Source: an uncultured Acetatifactor sp.
GTDB lineage: Bacteria; Bacillota; Clostridia; Lachnospirales; Lachnospiraceae
Direction of reading: 5' to 3'
Assembly: GCA_910585615.1 (NCBI GenBank)
Contig: CAJUFO010000043.1
Span: 1 to 38,305, forward strand
DNA length: 38,305 nucleotides
In this document: positions 24,125-34,200 of the stretch, piece after piece
How positions within the stretch are numbered: the first letter of the stretch is position 1
Layout of the letters: every line of letters starts with the position of its first letter
Position numbers and translations under genes: made by a program
Notes under the pieces: generated by a model
Told to the model about the DNA's origin: nothing
Seen by the model: only the letters and a program-made list of their open reading frames with translations
Databases searched by the model: none

Positions 24125-24709
24125 TCATTTTCGTCCCAGATATCTTCGGACTTTGCTTTTGTAGGCCTTGTACTCTTCCCCGAATGCTTTTGACAAAAAC
24201 TTTTCTTCCTGTAGTATCTGTAGATGGAGCATTGTCATGGCAAAACTGGAAAGCGCCAGCAAAGCCCAGCTAAAGGCTATGAGCAGTAGGCCTACGTAAA
24301 CACAGTCAAAGGCTAAAAAGGCGGGGTTTCTGCTTATGCTGTATATCCCGCCGGTAATGATTTCTGTCTTGTCGTTTTCCGCTATGCCGGCCCGCCAGCT
24401 GTCTTTCATTGTTGCCACTGATACAGCAAAAAGGATATCTCCGATAACGCCGAGAACCACACCGATGACAGCGAGCGTCTGCGGCAAATGAGGAGATACA
24501 AGGAACAGACTGACGACCTCTGCCGCCACCACGGAATAGGTGGCTATCTTCATAGCCAGCTCGATGTAGAATACCTTTGTTTTCTGCTTGCCTTTTGCTA
24601 TTTGGTCTGTCTGTATGCCCTTTCTTTTCTGCAATATCATCTTGCCGATGTAGACTGCATAAAACGCGGCGAGTATCACTAAGCCTATAAAATTCAGATA
24701 AGTCCCCAT
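24125..24709 (-). CDS. ICMT-like membrane methyltransferase family protein
   Basis: This is an integral membrane protein of the isoprenylcysteine carboxyl methyltransferase/phospholipid methyltransferase superfamily, which transfers methyl groups from S-adenosylmethionine to lipid or lipidated substrates. There are about five membrane spans in 194 residues. The diagnostic C-terminal parts are GGIYSISRNPAFLAF and LQEEKFLSKAFGEEYKAYKSKVRRYL, which form the cofactor pocket in the family. The open frame extends to 24745, but the ATG at 24709 is preceded by a GGGGCGGG stretch and gives a typical N-terminus, MGTYLNFIGL. The bacterial substrate is unknown. The gene stands alone, divergent from the iron transporter. 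Confidence 0.85.
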   Translation of the reverse strand: MGTYLNFIGLVILAAFYAVYIGKMILQKRKGIQTDQIAKGKQKTKVFYIELAMKIATYSVVAAEVVSLFLVSPHLPQTLAVIGVVLGVIGDILFAVSVATMKDSWRAGIAENDKTEIITGGIYSISRNPAFLAFDCVYVGLLLIAFSWALLALSSFAMTMLHLQILQEEKFLSKAFGEEYKAYKSKVRRYLGRK

Positions 24710-24809
24710 ACGCCCGCCCCTTTCATCCACACAATCCCTTAACATCTCAATGCTAAATTTACATTACCACAGGCCCCATAAAAACACAAGCGTTTCCAGT
24801 CAAACCCTC

Positions 24810-24849
24810 TTGACAAAGCCTGTCGAAATGCAGTATATTTAGTTCGACA
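24810..24849 (+). promoter_or_regulatory. Promoter of feoAB with overlapping inverted repeat
   Basis: TTGACA (24810-24815) and TATATT (24834-24839) are separated by 18 bases. An inverted repeat TGTCGAA (24821-24827) / TTCGACA (24843-24849) straddles the -10 box, so a bound repressor would block initiation. Iron-dependent repression (DtxR- or Fur-type) is expected for feo genes, but the sequence is not a textbook box for either. The leader to 25053 is about 200 bases and contains a CCAG/CTGG-closed structure (24880-24928) followed by a T-rich run (24930-24939), possibly an attenuator. Confidence 0.6.
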
Positions 24850-25052
24850 TAGATTGACCGCATTGTTGGTCTGACATCTCCAGGCGATGAAATCGAAAGC
24901 TCAGGTATGGCGAAGCGGCTGTATCTGGGTTTTTCTTTTCTCCATGGCAATAAATTCCTGCTTGATGCATGGATACCATTGTCTCGGGGAACCCATCCGC
25001 TCTGAGCATTCATGACCTGGGCATACATCTACGGAAGCGAGGAAAGGACATC

Positions 25053-27413
25053 ATGACCTTAAGAGAATTGCCAATCGGAAAATGGGCCACCATCCAGGCT
25101 GTGGGCGGCGAAGGCGCGCTGCGGCAGCACTTCCTGGACATGGGCGTCATTCCGGGCACGGATATATTGTTTATAAAATACGCCCCCCTGGGGGATCCCA
25201 TGGAATTCATGGTCCACGGCTATGAGCTGACCCTGCGGGTGGCCGATGCCGAGAAGATCACGATTGAAAATGTCCGGGACGATGCGCCAAAAGCGCCTGC
25301 GCCGGATTCCCAGGCGGAGCGGAAGCGAATCGAGCACCCGGGCCTGGGCGAAGGCGGCAAGTACCATGTGAAAGCCACGGAGAATCCCCTGCCGGACGAT
25401 GAGCAGCTGACCTTTGCCCTGGCCGGGAACCAGAACTGCGGCAAGACAACCCTCTTCAATCAGCTCACGGGCTCCAACCAGCATGTGGGCAATTTCCCCG
25501 GCGTCACGGTGGACCGGAAAGACGGCTCCATCAAAGGCCACAGCAACACCCTGATCACAGACCTGCCGGGCATCTATTCCATGTCGCCCTACTCCAGCGA
25601 GGAGATTGTCACCAGGCAGTTCATCATGCGGGAACATCCTAAGGGCATCATCAATATCGTGGACGCCTCTAATATAGAAAGGAACCTGTATCTGACCATG
25701 CAGCTGATGGAGCTGGACATTCCCATGGTGCTGGCCCTGAACATGATGGACGAGGTCAGGGGCAACGGCGGCTCCATCCAGATCAACGAGATGGAGGATA
25801 TGCTGGGCATCCCCGTGGTGCCCATCTCCGCGGCGAAGAACGAGGGCATAGACGAACTGGTGAACCATGCCCTCCATGTGGCGAAGTACCAGGAGCACCC
25901 CGGCAGGATTGATTTCTGCAAGGAAGACCAGAATGGCGGGGCCGTGCACAGATGCCTCCACGCCATTATGCACCTGATCGAGGATCACGCCAGGCGGGCC
26001 GACATCCCCGTGCGCTTCGCCGCCGGCAAGCTTACCGAGGGAGACCCCCGCATCCTGGAGGCCCTGGGGCTGGATCAGAACGAAAAGGAGATGCTGGAGC
26101 ATATTATCTGCCAGATGGAGACGGAAAGCGGTATGGACAGGGCCGCCGCTATTGCCGACATGCGCTTCTCCTTCATCCGGGAGGTCTGCAGCGCCACCGT
26201 GGTAAAGCCCCGGGAGAGCAGGGAACATGTCAGAAGCGCAAAAATCGATAAGATATTGACGGGAAAGTACACTGCCATCCCTGCTTTCATCGGCATCATG
26301 GGCATCGTGTTCTGGCTGACCTTCAACGTGATAGGAGCCTGGCTCCAGGAGCTGATGGCCATGGGGGTGGATGCCCTGGCGGGAATCACGGATTCCGCCC
26401 TGAAAGCGGCCAATGTGAACGAGGTGCTCCAGTCGCTGATTATAGACGGCATTGTGGGTGGCGTGGGCAGCGTGTTGAGCTTTCTGCCCATTATCGTGAT
26501 CCTGTTCCTCTTCCTGTCCCTGCTGGAGGACAGCGGCTACATCGCCAGGGTGGCCTTTGTGATGGACAAGCTTCTGCGCAAAATCGGCCTGTCAGGCCGC
26601 AGCATCGTGCCCATGCTGATCGGTTTCGGCTGCACTGTGCCGGGAGTGATGGCCACCAGGACGCTGCCCTCGGAGCGGGACCGGAAGATGACCATCCTGC
26701 TGACGCCTTTCATGAGCTGCTCGGCCAAGCTCCCCATCTACGGCTTCTTTGCGGCGGCCTTCTTCCCGGGGCGGGGGGCCCTGGTGATGATCGGGCTGTA
26801 CGTGCTGGGCATCGTGATGGGAATCCTGATGGCTTTTCTGATGAAAGGGACGGCTTTCAAGGGGGAGGCCGTGCCCTTCGTCATGGAGCTGCCCAATTAC
26901 CGGCTCCCCGGGGCGAAGAACGTAGGGCGGCTGCTCTGGGACAAGGCAAAGGATTTCCTCCAGAGGGCCTTCACCGTCATCTTCGTGGCCACCATCGTCA
27001 TCTGGTTCCTGCAGACCTTTGACTTCCACCTGAACATCGTGGCTGACTCCCAGGACAGCATGCTGGCCGCGGCAGCGGGTGTCATCGCGCCTGCCTTGAA
27101 GCCCCTGGGCTTCGGGGACTGGCGGATGTCCACGGCTTTGATCACGGGGTTCATGGCCAAGGAGAGCGTGGTCTCTACCTTGAACGTGCTGTTCGGGACG
27201 GCCGAGAGGCTGTTCGCCATCCTCACGCCCCTGGCCGCCGCAAGCCTGTTGGTGTTCTGTCTCCTCTACACCCCCTGCGTGGCCGCCATCGCCGCCATCA
27301 AGCGGGAAATGGGCTGGAAATGGGCTGTGGGGGTGGTCGCGGGACAGTGCGCCATTGCGTGGGTCGCGGCATTTATCGTAAGGCTGATCGGACTGGCTTT
27401 CGGGCTGGGATGA
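25053..27413 (+). CDS. feoB: FeoA-FeoB fusion, ferrous iron transporter
   Basis: This is a GTPase-linked Fe(II) importer in the cytoplasmic membrane. Residues 1-75 form a FeoA SH3-like domain (MTLRELPIGKWATIQ, RQHFLDMGVIPGT). A linker of about 45 residues follows. The G domain then has G1 GNQNCGKTT (125-133), G3 DLPG (170-173) and G4 NMMD (230-233). The C-terminal transmembrane part has two Gate-like regions, including GRSIVPMLIGFGCTVPGVMATR and MSCSAKLPIYGFFAAAFFP, with the conserved cysteines. The frame extends to 24969, but the ATG at 25053 follows GAGGAAAGGA and matches FeoA starts. At 786 residues it is long because FeoA is fused. A MATE exporter gene follows after 85 bases. Confidence 0.95.
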   Translation: MTLRELPIGKWATIQAVGGEGALRQHFLDMGVIPGTDILFIKYAPLGDPMEFMVHGYELTLRVADAEKITIENVRDDAPKAPAPDSQAERKRIEHPGLGEGGKYHVKATENPLPDDEQLTFALAGNQNCGKTTLFNQLTGSNQHVGNFPGVTVDRKDGSIKGHSNTLITDLPGIYSMSPYSSEEIVTRQFIMREHPKGIINIVDASNIERNLYLTMQLMELDIPMVLALNMMDEVRGNGGSIQINEMEDMLGIPVVPISAAKNEGIDELVNHALHVAKYQEHPGRIDFCKEDQNGGAVHRCLHAIMHLIEDHARRADIPVRFAAGKLTEGDPRILEALGLDQNEKEMLEHIICQMETESGMDRAAAIADMRFSFIREVCSATVVKPRESREHVRSAKIDKILTGKYTAIPAFIGIMGIVFWLTFNVIGAWLQELMAMGVDALAGITDSALKAANVNEVLQSLIIDGIVGGVGSVLSFLPIIVILFLFLSLLEDSGYIARVAFVMDKLLRKIGLSGRSIVPMLIGFGCTVPGVMATRTLPSERDRKMTILLTPFMSCSAKLPIYGFFAAAFFPGRGALVMIGLYVLGIVMGILMAFLMKGTAFKGEAVPFVMELPNYRLPGAKNVGRLLWDKAKDFLQRAFTVIFVATIVIWFLQTFDFHLNIVADSQDSMLAAAAGVIAPALKPLGFGDWRMSTALITGFMAKESVVSTLNVLFGTAERLFAILTPLAAASLLVFCLLYTPCVAAIAAIKREMGWKWAVGVVAGQCAIAWVAAFIVRLIGLAFGLG

Positions 27414-27498
27414 TTACCGGGAAACAGCTCTGACGGCGCTACGGGAAATCAGCGCCTGATGATTGAAAAATTTAAACATAGAAACAGGAGTCTCAGCC

Positions 27499-28878
27499 AT
27501 GCTACTGACCAGAGACAAAGACTTTTACAGATCCTTTCTCAGATTGATGAGCGCCCTTATGCTCCAGCAGGCCGTGGTGCTCAGCGTGAACCTGACGGAC
27601 AATGTGATGCTGGGAGGCTACTCGGAGACGGCCCTCTCCGGGGTGGCGGCGGTGAACCAAATCCAGTTCATCCTCCAGCAATTGGTCTTTGGCATCAGCA
27701 ATGGCATGGTGGTGCTGGCCAGCCAGTACTGGGGCCAGAAGAAGGCGGAGCCTGTCCGCAGGCTGATGGCAGTCGCCTTCTGGGCCGCTTTGGCCATCGC
27801 CGCGCTCCTCTTCGCCCTGGTCAGCCTCTTCCCCCATGGAGCGGTGGGCATCTTCACCAATGACGAGGCTATCGTCAGGCAGGGCATGGATTACCTGGCA
27901 ATCGTCCGGTTCAGCTATCTGTTCTTCGCCGTGACCACGATTCTGCTGGGAGGCATGCGGGTGGTTGAAAAAGTGAACATCGCTCTATACGTGTCCATCG
28001 TGGCGCTGTTTTTGAACTGCTCCATCAACTACACCCTGATAAATGGGCGTTTCGGCTTTCCGGAGATGGGCGTCCGGGGCGCTGCCATCGGCACGCTCAC
28101 CGCCCGCATCGCGGAATGCCTGATTGTGGCTTTCTATGTGCTGTGCAAGGATAGGCGGCTGCGGGTGCGCGTTCGGGATTTGATTCGCATCGACTCGGTG
28201 CTGGCGAAAGACTACGTGCGCGTCAGCCTCCCGGTGGTGGCCACCGGGTTCCTCTGGGGCTGCAACACGGCCCTGCAGACCGTCATCCTGGGGCATATGT
28301 CCTCCAGCGCCATCGCGGCCCACTCCATCTCCTCCACCATCTTCCTGTTCCTGAAGGCGACGTCCGTGGGAGCCTCCTCCGCTGCCGCCGTGCTGACGGG
28401 GAAGACTGTGGGCACAGGGAACCTGGCCAAAATCCGGGAATACACCAGGACGTTCCAGGCGCTGTTCCTCGGTATCGGCATCCTGTTAGGTGCGGCGCTG
28501 TTCTTTATCCGCATCCCCCTCCTGGGGCTTTATTCGCTGGAGCCCCAGACCAGGGAGCTGGCCAACGCCTTTATCCTGATCGAGTCCACTGTGCTGGTGG
28601 TAATGTCCTACCAGATGTGCATGAATACCGGCGTCATCTGCGGCGGCGGGGACACGCGGTACGTGATGGTCATGGATTTGATTGTCATCTGGGGCATCGT
28701 CATCCCACTGTCCTTTGCCAGCGCTTTCCTCTGGAACGCTTCTCCGGTGGTGGTGCTGCTGGTGCTGAACGCGGATCAGTACCTGAAGTGCATCCCGGCT
28801 GCCGTGTACGGCAACAGCTTCCGCTGGATCCGGCAGCTGACCCGTCCTGGCGGGGAGGAGGAATCCTCTGCGGGGTGA
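27499..28878 (+). CDS. MATE family multidrug/metabolite efflux transporter
   Basis: This is a Na+- or H+-coupled exporter of the MATE family in the cytoplasmic membrane, 459 residues with twelve predicted spans in two homologous halves. Typical stretches are LSVNLTDNVMLGGYSETALSGVA near the start, ISNGMVVLASQYWGQKKAEPV, and GFLWGCNTALQTVILGHMSSSAIAAH in the second half. The open frame runs to a TTG at 27463, but the ATG at 27499 has CAGGAG eight bases upstream and a natural N-terminus. It probably shares the feoAB transcript, with a small GGCGCT/AGCGCC hairpin between. A link to iron is not shown. It converges on the RidA gene. Confidence 0.92.
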   Translation: MLLTRDKDFYRSFLRLMSALMLQQAVVLSVNLTDNVMLGGYSETALSGVAAVNQIQFILQQLVFGISNGMVVLASQYWGQKKAEPVRRLMAVAFWAALAIAALLFALVSLFPHGAVGIFTNDEAIVRQGMDYLAIVRFSYLFFAVTTILLGGMRVVEKVNIALYVSIVALFLNCSINYTLINGRFGFPEMGVRGAAIGTLTARIAECLIVAFYVLCKDRRLRVRVRDLIRIDSVLAKDYVRVSLPVVATGFLWGCNTALQTVILGHMSSSAIAAHSISSTIFLFLKATSVGASSAAAVLTGKTVGTGNLAKIREYTRTFQALFLGIGILLGAALFFIRIPLLGLYSLEPQTRELANAFILIESTVLVVMSYQMCMNTGVICGGGDTRYVMVMDLIVIWGIVIPLSFASAFLWNASPVVVLLVLNADQYLKCIPAAVYGNSFRWIRQLTRPGGEEESSAG

Positions 28879-28985
28879 CTGGACGCAGGCGCGGTTTGGA
28901 GGAGCAGAAAATTCCACATGCGAATAATTGGAGATACACTACCTGATGCTTCTCATATCCGTTATGCCCCTCCCCTAAACAGCTT

Positions 28986-29351
28986 TCACCCTGGAGAAGC
29001 TGAATAGGCTACTGCGTCCACCTGGAAGAATAGCTTCCCCGGGTCGGCGAATTCAGTCTGAATGGACTTGCGCGCGGGATATTTGCCATGGAATCTTCTC
29101 TTGACCACCCTTTCCATGACCGGGATATCCCAGATATTCTTGAACAGACAATTCATCTGCACCACATTTTCCAGGTTCAGTCCCACCAAGGCCAGCCGCT
29201 CTTCCATTTCATCAAAGGCGCCCTCGATCTGCTCCTCGACCGTGCCGCCTATATTGCGGACGCAGTAATTGATGAAGCAATAGTCCCCTGCCTGAACGAT
29301 TCCCGAATGTGCCCACTCCTCATTCACATCATATCTTCTGATTTCTCCCAT
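28986..29351 (-). CDS. RidA/YjgF family protein
   Basis: RidA proteins are small trimeric enamine/imine deaminases that detoxify reactive intermediates. The 121-residue product has the family ending YPARKSIQTEFADPGKLFFQVDAVAY, with the arginine of PARK in the position that binds the substrate carboxylate. Glu, usual in the final E-(I/V)-D-A motif, is replaced by Gln (FQVDAVAY), so activity or specificity may differ from E. coli RidA. The ATG at 29351 is preferred over 29372 because AGGAGG lies at 29360-29365. It starts one base after the stop of the WYL regulator, so the two are translated together. A role in amino-acid or imine metabolism under that regulator is inferred. Confidence 0.88.
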   Translation of the reverse strand: MGEIRRYDVNEEWAHSGIVQAGDYCFINYCVRNIGGTVEEQIEGAFDEMEERLALVGLNLENVVQMNCLFKNIWDIPVMERVVKRRFHGKYPARKSIQTEFADPGKLFFQVDAVAYSASPG

Positions 29352-29352
29352 T

Positions 29353-30267
29353 TTACCGTCCTCCTGACTCATATTCCGTCTGTATTTCTTTGCAGGTCTT
29401 TAGAATGCGCTCCTTTATCTCCTGCGGCTCGACAATCCTGGCCTTGTTTCCAAAGGAAAGAATCACCCCATACCAAAAAGTCTCATGCTCCGGTGCGGAA
29501 AAAGAAAACTCAAAATCACCATTCTCAAATTCCTGTGTAATCCGTCCATTCAGATACTCTCGACATTTTGCTTTTATAGCCGCCTTTCCGTATAGCCTGA
29601 TGTGCACAATCCTGTCGGTGCTGTCCTTCAGCTTAATATCCGAAAGCTTATGTCCGTTCATGAATTTCCTATCTGTCGCCTGCAGCTTGTCCATACGGAC
29701 TAGTTTGAACATGCAATAGTCCTGATATTTTTCATAATAAGCAATCAGATACCAGTTATACCATTTATACTGGAGGCAGACCGGTTCTGCCTGGATTTCT
29801 TTGACTTCATCATGGCTGTTTGTATACGAAAACCGGACAACGCATCTTTCTTCGATTGCCTTTTCTAACAGCATTAATTGTCCCTTTATCTTATCATCTT
29901 CGCTGGCGACGCCTAAATCCAGGGAAACAGCTGCATCTCCCGTATGGCTTATGTTCTGCACTTTTTCCAGGGCCTGCTTTAGGCTCTTGCCCGCATATGC
30001 GCTTGCCATTCCTTTCAGGGCAGCGACGATCCAATCATATTCACGGCTTGATGCGACCTGTCTGTCTAAGACAAATCCATCCATAATCTGATAGCCGCCA
30101 TCCACGCCGCAAAAAGATTGAATCGGAATGCCTGCCTGATCCAACGATTCCAAATCCCGCATAATCGTTCTGGAGGAAACCTCAAATTCCTCTGCCAATT
30201 TCTGCGCCGATGTCCGTCCATGGTTCAATAGATAGACGACAATGCCGATCAGTCGGTCAATCTTCAT
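29353..30267 (-). CDS. HTH-WYL (YafY-type) transcriptional regulator
   Basis: The N-terminal winged helix (1-60) has TSAQKLAEEFEVSSRTIMRDLESLDQAG, and the next wing GVDGGYQI is typical of the DeoR/YafY group. The WYL domain, which binds small ligands or nucleic acid, contains YKWYNWYLIAYYEKYQDY and FKLVRMDKLQ in the middle third. The C-terminal WCX part includes FSFSAPEHETFWYGVILSFGNKARIVEP. Length is 304 residues, normal for the family. A perfect 13-bp inverted repeat lies upstream at 30299-30330 and is the probable operator, implying autoregulation. It is co-transcribed with the RidA gene. Confidence 0.9.
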   Translation of the reverse strand: MKIDRLIGIVVYLLNHGRTSAQKLAEEFEVSSRTIMRDLESLDQAGIPIQSFCGVDGGYQIMDGFVLDRQVASSREYDWIVAALKGMASAYAGKSLKQALEKVQNISHTGDAAVSLDLGVASEDDKIKGQLMLLEKAIEERCVVRFSYTNSHDEVKEIQAEPVCLQYKWYNWYLIAYYEKYQDYCMFKLVRMDKLQATDRKFMNGHKLSDIKLKDSTDRIVHIRLYGKAAIKAKCREYLNGRITQEFENGDFEFSFSAPEHETFWYGVILSFGNKARIVEPQEIKERILKTCKEIQTEYESGGR

Positions 30268-30288
30268 CTGTTCTCCTTTCTATCCCCC

Positions 30289-30330
30289 AGTATAGCAAAC
30301 AAACTATGACACCATTATGTCATAGTTTGT
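30289..30330 (-). promoter_or_regulatory. Operator/promoter of the WYL-ridA operon
   Basis: ACAAACTATGACA (30299-30311) and TGTCATAGTTTGT (30318-30330) form a perfect inverted repeat with a six-base spacer. A minus-strand -10 box TATACT lies at 30289-30294, so the repeat covers the -35 region, where a bound protein would repress. The -35 itself is poor. 30331-30453 contains only weak GC-rich hairpins. Confidence 0.75.
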
Positions 30331-30453
30331 CCCAATAAGCAAATATTTCGAATCATCGGCATCGGCGGCGGGATACCTGCTGAAAAACAACCCGCCAAAG
30401 GCATCCTGTAGTCTGCCTCCGGCGGGCCTAAGAGCACGAAGCCTGCCAAAATC

Positions 30454-31182
30454 CTAGAAATCGAACAGCATCATCTCGAACAACGAGGCCGCGAAGAGCC
30501 AGTGCATGTTCTCCGTGGGATGGTTCACCCGGTTGGCCAGGAGCCTGGTGACGTCCGCGCCGCTCTCCTCCAGCCTCTTCCATTTCCGGTAGCAGTCGCA
30601 GACAGGAACCCCATTCGCCGCGCACACTTCCCTGGCCTTGTCCATATAGGCATCCATGATTCCATCTGTCTGGAGCTTCGTCATGCCCTCCAGCAGGGAG
30701 TGGATGAAAGAATCCTTTTCCTCGGCCACGGCCCTTGTGCCCATCATGTTGGGAGTCATGAATATCACTTCCGTCCCGGCCGCCTGGAGCTCCCGGAAGA
30801 TGCCCTCCAGGGCCTGGGCGTAATCCGAAAGCCCCTCCATGCCCCTGCCCGCGTCGTTTAAGCCGAAGCAGACCACCACCAGATCCGGCTGATAGCTTAG
30901 GATGTCCCGCCGGAGCCGCGTCCTGCCATTGGGCGCGTTGTCTCCGCTGATTCCCGCGTTGACGATATTGATGGGGACTGCGGGGAACACCTCCTCCAGC
31001 ATGCGCTTCAGCTTGCTGTGGTACGCCTGGAAGCTGCGGAATTCCGTCTCGATGGACTCCTCCCCTGTGCTGTAAAGCTCAAAGCATCCCTGGGTCACGC
31101 TGTCCCCCAGAAAGCCTATGGTGATGGGCCTGCACTGGCCGGGCCTGCGGATACGCTCTCTGATTTTTTCTGCGATTTTCAT
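30454..31182 (-). CDS. SGNH/GDSL family hydrolase
   Basis: This is an esterase/lipase-type hydrolase of the SGNH fold. Block I is GFLGDSVTQG with the nucleophile Ser, block II INAG-like in NIVNAGISGDNAPNGR, block III VCFGLNDAGRG with Asn, and block V VNHPTENMH with the catalytic His. The open frame runs to 31476, but the first 98 residues read into the neighbouring gene's end and look artificial. The ATG at 31182 has AGGAGG at 31192-31197. The resulting 242 residues have no signal peptide, so the enzyme is cytoplasmic. It may deacetylate sugars or lipids; the substrate is not deducible. It lies 55 bases after the M56 gene and may be read from that operon. Confidence 0.9.
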   Translation of the reverse strand: MKIAEKIRERIRRPGQCRPITIGFLGDSVTQGCFELYSTGEESIETEFRSFQAYHSKLKRMLEEVFPAVPINIVNAGISGDNAPNGRTRLRRDILSYQPDLVVVCFGLNDAGRGMEGLSDYAQALEGIFRELQAAGTEVIFMTPNMMGTRAVAEEKDSFIHSLLEGMTKLQTDGIMDAYMDKAREVCAANGVPVCDCYRKWKRLEESGADVTRLLANRVNHPTENMHWLFAASLFEMMLFDF

Positions 31183-31237
31183 TCTCTCGCACCTCCTGAT
31201 TGCCCCATTATACACCCGGGCCTTTCCCGGCGCAACC

Positions 31238-34200
31238 TTAATCCAGCCAGGAAGTGAAGAATCCGTAGCCGCCCTCCACATTGTAGATTCCGTAGACATC
31301 CATCCTGTCAATAGATTCGTCCCGTCCAATAGAGTCTTCCCTCCACAGGTAGTAATCCGGCGACCATTCTGCAAAGTCCTCGTCCAGCTCCGCCAGGGGC
31401 ACGCCAGGCAGATAGAAGCGGAATGTCTCCCCCTGCTCCACGCCAAAGGGTTCCGAACCAATATAGCGGATCTCATCCTGAATCCACACTTTGTCCCGTT
31501 CCGTCCCGCAGTTCAGCTCTGCCAGCCGCATGGAAAAGGAATATTCATCCATCTTCGTTATTTCGTCAAATTTTCCGCTGAATTCACAGTAATACGCCGT
31601 CCCCCGGGGATATTCTTCCGCCGCGATGTTCTCGCTGTTCCAATAGACCCCCTCGAAAGAGCCGTCCGGATGCAAGGTCAGGCTGGTGTACATGGAGCTG
31701 GCGCCGGTGGCCATGATGAATTCCAATGGCGGCGTATCCTCAGGCAGCCCTGTATCGAAAGCAGCCCAAACATCCTCTGCCGGATAGCCCTCCCCATCCT
31801 CCTGGCCGAACCTGACGGGATACAATGTCTGCAGTTCCGATGCCGGCCTGGGGCCTATCACCAGCTCCCCCTCCCAGGTGCTCAAAAGCACTGTGCCGTT
31901 TTTGAGAAATTCATTGGCGGCCTCCGCAAAGGCCCGCATCTTTCCGGTGGTCTGCAGGGCGGAAGCCAGTTCGAAATCCGCCTCCCAGAAATTTTCCCGG
32001 GCCTCCTGACCACCCTCCAGGGTAAATTGCTCGCAGGTGTAGCTGCCCATCCCCTGAGAAAGATTGGGGTGATAGCGGATAAGGTAATCTTCCCCGCCGC
32101 TCTGGCACAGCAAAATGGTGTTCCATCCCGTATGGGCCGTCCCGGCCTCCTCGCTCCACAGTACCGTGCCGTCCTGTTTCAGCACTTCCAGGATATAGGA
32201 CTCTCCCTCCGTAAGCTCCCGGACGCGGATGATTTCCGCCTCCCCGTCCCGATTCAAATCGGCGTCCTTATAGACCACATTGTCCACCTGGCCCGGCTCC
32301 GGCTGCACAGGCCCTTCCTGTCCCAACTGGGACTGTTCCGTCTCGGAAGCGAAGAATGCATACCCTGTCTCCAGATTGTAGATTCCATAGCAGGACATTT
32401 CCTCAACCAGCCCCATGGTCCACGACCAGAAATTCGGCGGTTTGTTTCCGTAAATCTCCATCTCTGCCATAGGTGTATCCGGCAGGTAGAACATGAACGT
32501 CTCTCCTTTCAGGCCCTCTAGTTCCGCACCGATATAGCGAGTCCCATCCTCGATCCATTCCCTGTCCACCTCCGTCTCATAATGGAGTTCTGCCAGATGC
32601 ATGGAATAGGAATATTCGTTTATCTTCGTTATTTCGTCAAACCTTCCATTGAATTTGCAGTAATAGCGTGTCCTCCCGGGATATTCCCCGTCCACCCCTG
32701 CCTCATAATCCGGCTGCGCCAGAGGCATGGCATAGGAAGATAACTTCTCCACGAAATCCTTGTCCATATAATAAATCCCCTCAAAAGAACCGTCCGGATG
32801 CAAAGTCAGGTCAGTCCCCCAGGATGTGAAGTCCGCTGCCTGGCTGAACTCCAGAGGCGGGGTATCCTGAGGCATCCCTGCGCCAAAAGCGGACCAGGCG
32901 GCATCCCACTGCCGTTTCTCCGCGGCCTGCCCTGCCTCTGGCTGCCCCGGCCGGGGCTGTTCGAGATATCCCTCCGGCAGCGCCTGGTCCCCCTCCGGGA
33001 AAACATCGTTCCAGGAGGCCAGCCACTCATATTCCGCCTTATAATACTTCCCATCGATGACCAGATAGGTATTCCCCAGATTCCCTATCTCGTGCACAGT
33101 GCCGTCCTTCATGGCGAAATAAAAGAAAGTGCTGCCGCCTTCCACGTACACCTCCTCTTCCAGGTACTCGCCGTCACTCTGGCTGAACAGGCCTGTCATA
33201 GCCACGATTTCCCTTTGCGACAGATGCTTGAACTCCTTGCCAGGAGACCTGGGAAGAACCACCAGATCCGCCGCGACCACCTCCGTTGCGGAAAAATCCC
33301 GGGCCCAGGCAAGGGCGGCCCGGCTGCCCGAATCCCGGGCAGGGTCGGTGAGGAAGCACACCGCAACCACAATACAGGCCACAACCGCCAGCGCCAGAAT
33401 CCAGAACCCCGGCTTCCGATAGCCGAGTACCGACTTCACCCTCGTCTTCACCCCCGTCTCCCCGAAAGCCAAAGGACAGGCCGCGATGCTCCGGCGGCTG
33501 ACACTGCAGTCCAGCAGCGCCTGGGAATAGTCCGCCCGCTGCCCGTCGTCCAGCCCCTTAATCGCCCGCTCGTCACAGGCCAGCTCGATGTCCCGGCACA
33601 GCAATATATAGGCCAGCCACATCAGCGGGTGGAACCAGTACACGGACAGCAATACGAAGCCCAGGGGCTTCCACCAATGGTCCCTTCTGAGGATATGCAC
33701 CTGCTCATGCATCACCACATGCACCAGATTCCTCCCCTCTATCCGGAAAGGAATGTAGATTCTGGGCCGAACCACCCCCAGCACGAAGGGGGAGTCCACT
33801 GCTTCGCTCTGGAAGATATTGTCCCGCATGACCACCGCCGTGCTGACCAGCTTCCGTAGCCGCAGATAGGTGAGCAGCGCATACAGGCACATGGACAGCA
33901 TGCCCACTATCCACACAGCCGATAATGTATCTTCGATATTCCATCCGTCCGACAAGAGAAAACCGTCTGCGGAAAACCTGCTGTCCGGTGCCCCGGCACT
34001 GGCGCCAGCCGGTTCGCTTCCCGACATGATTGCAAGCCCAGCCCCCTCGTCCTTCCCCGTCGCGTTGCCCGATGCATCTCCCAGTGCATTACCCGGTGGC
34101 ATCGCCGCCCCGGCATTTGAATCAATCCCCGGGAGATTCCACCCAAGCTCTGTCAGGATCCACTGCGGCGCTATCTGTCCCTCTGGAATCAGGCTGAACC

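Noticed and set aside
25059..26228. 389-residue open frame antisense to feoB
   Set aside because: FeoB motifs on the other strand are complete.
27431..27460. GGCGCT/AGCGCC hairpin between feoB and the MATE gene as a terminator
   Set aside because: No T-run follows, so it is unlikely to stop transcription; read-through is expected.
27463..27498. TTG start for the MATE transporter
   Set aside because: The ATG at 27499 has a better placed CAGGAG, and the extra 12 residues do not resemble MATE N-termini.
31183..31476. N-terminal extension of the SGNH hydrolase
   Set aside because: It overlaps the end of the M56 gene and has unnatural composition, and the ATG at 31182 has a perfect ribosome site.
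31118..32521. 467-residue open frame antisense to the M56 gene
   Set aside because: It is a shadow of the M56 repeat region, with no recognisable domain.
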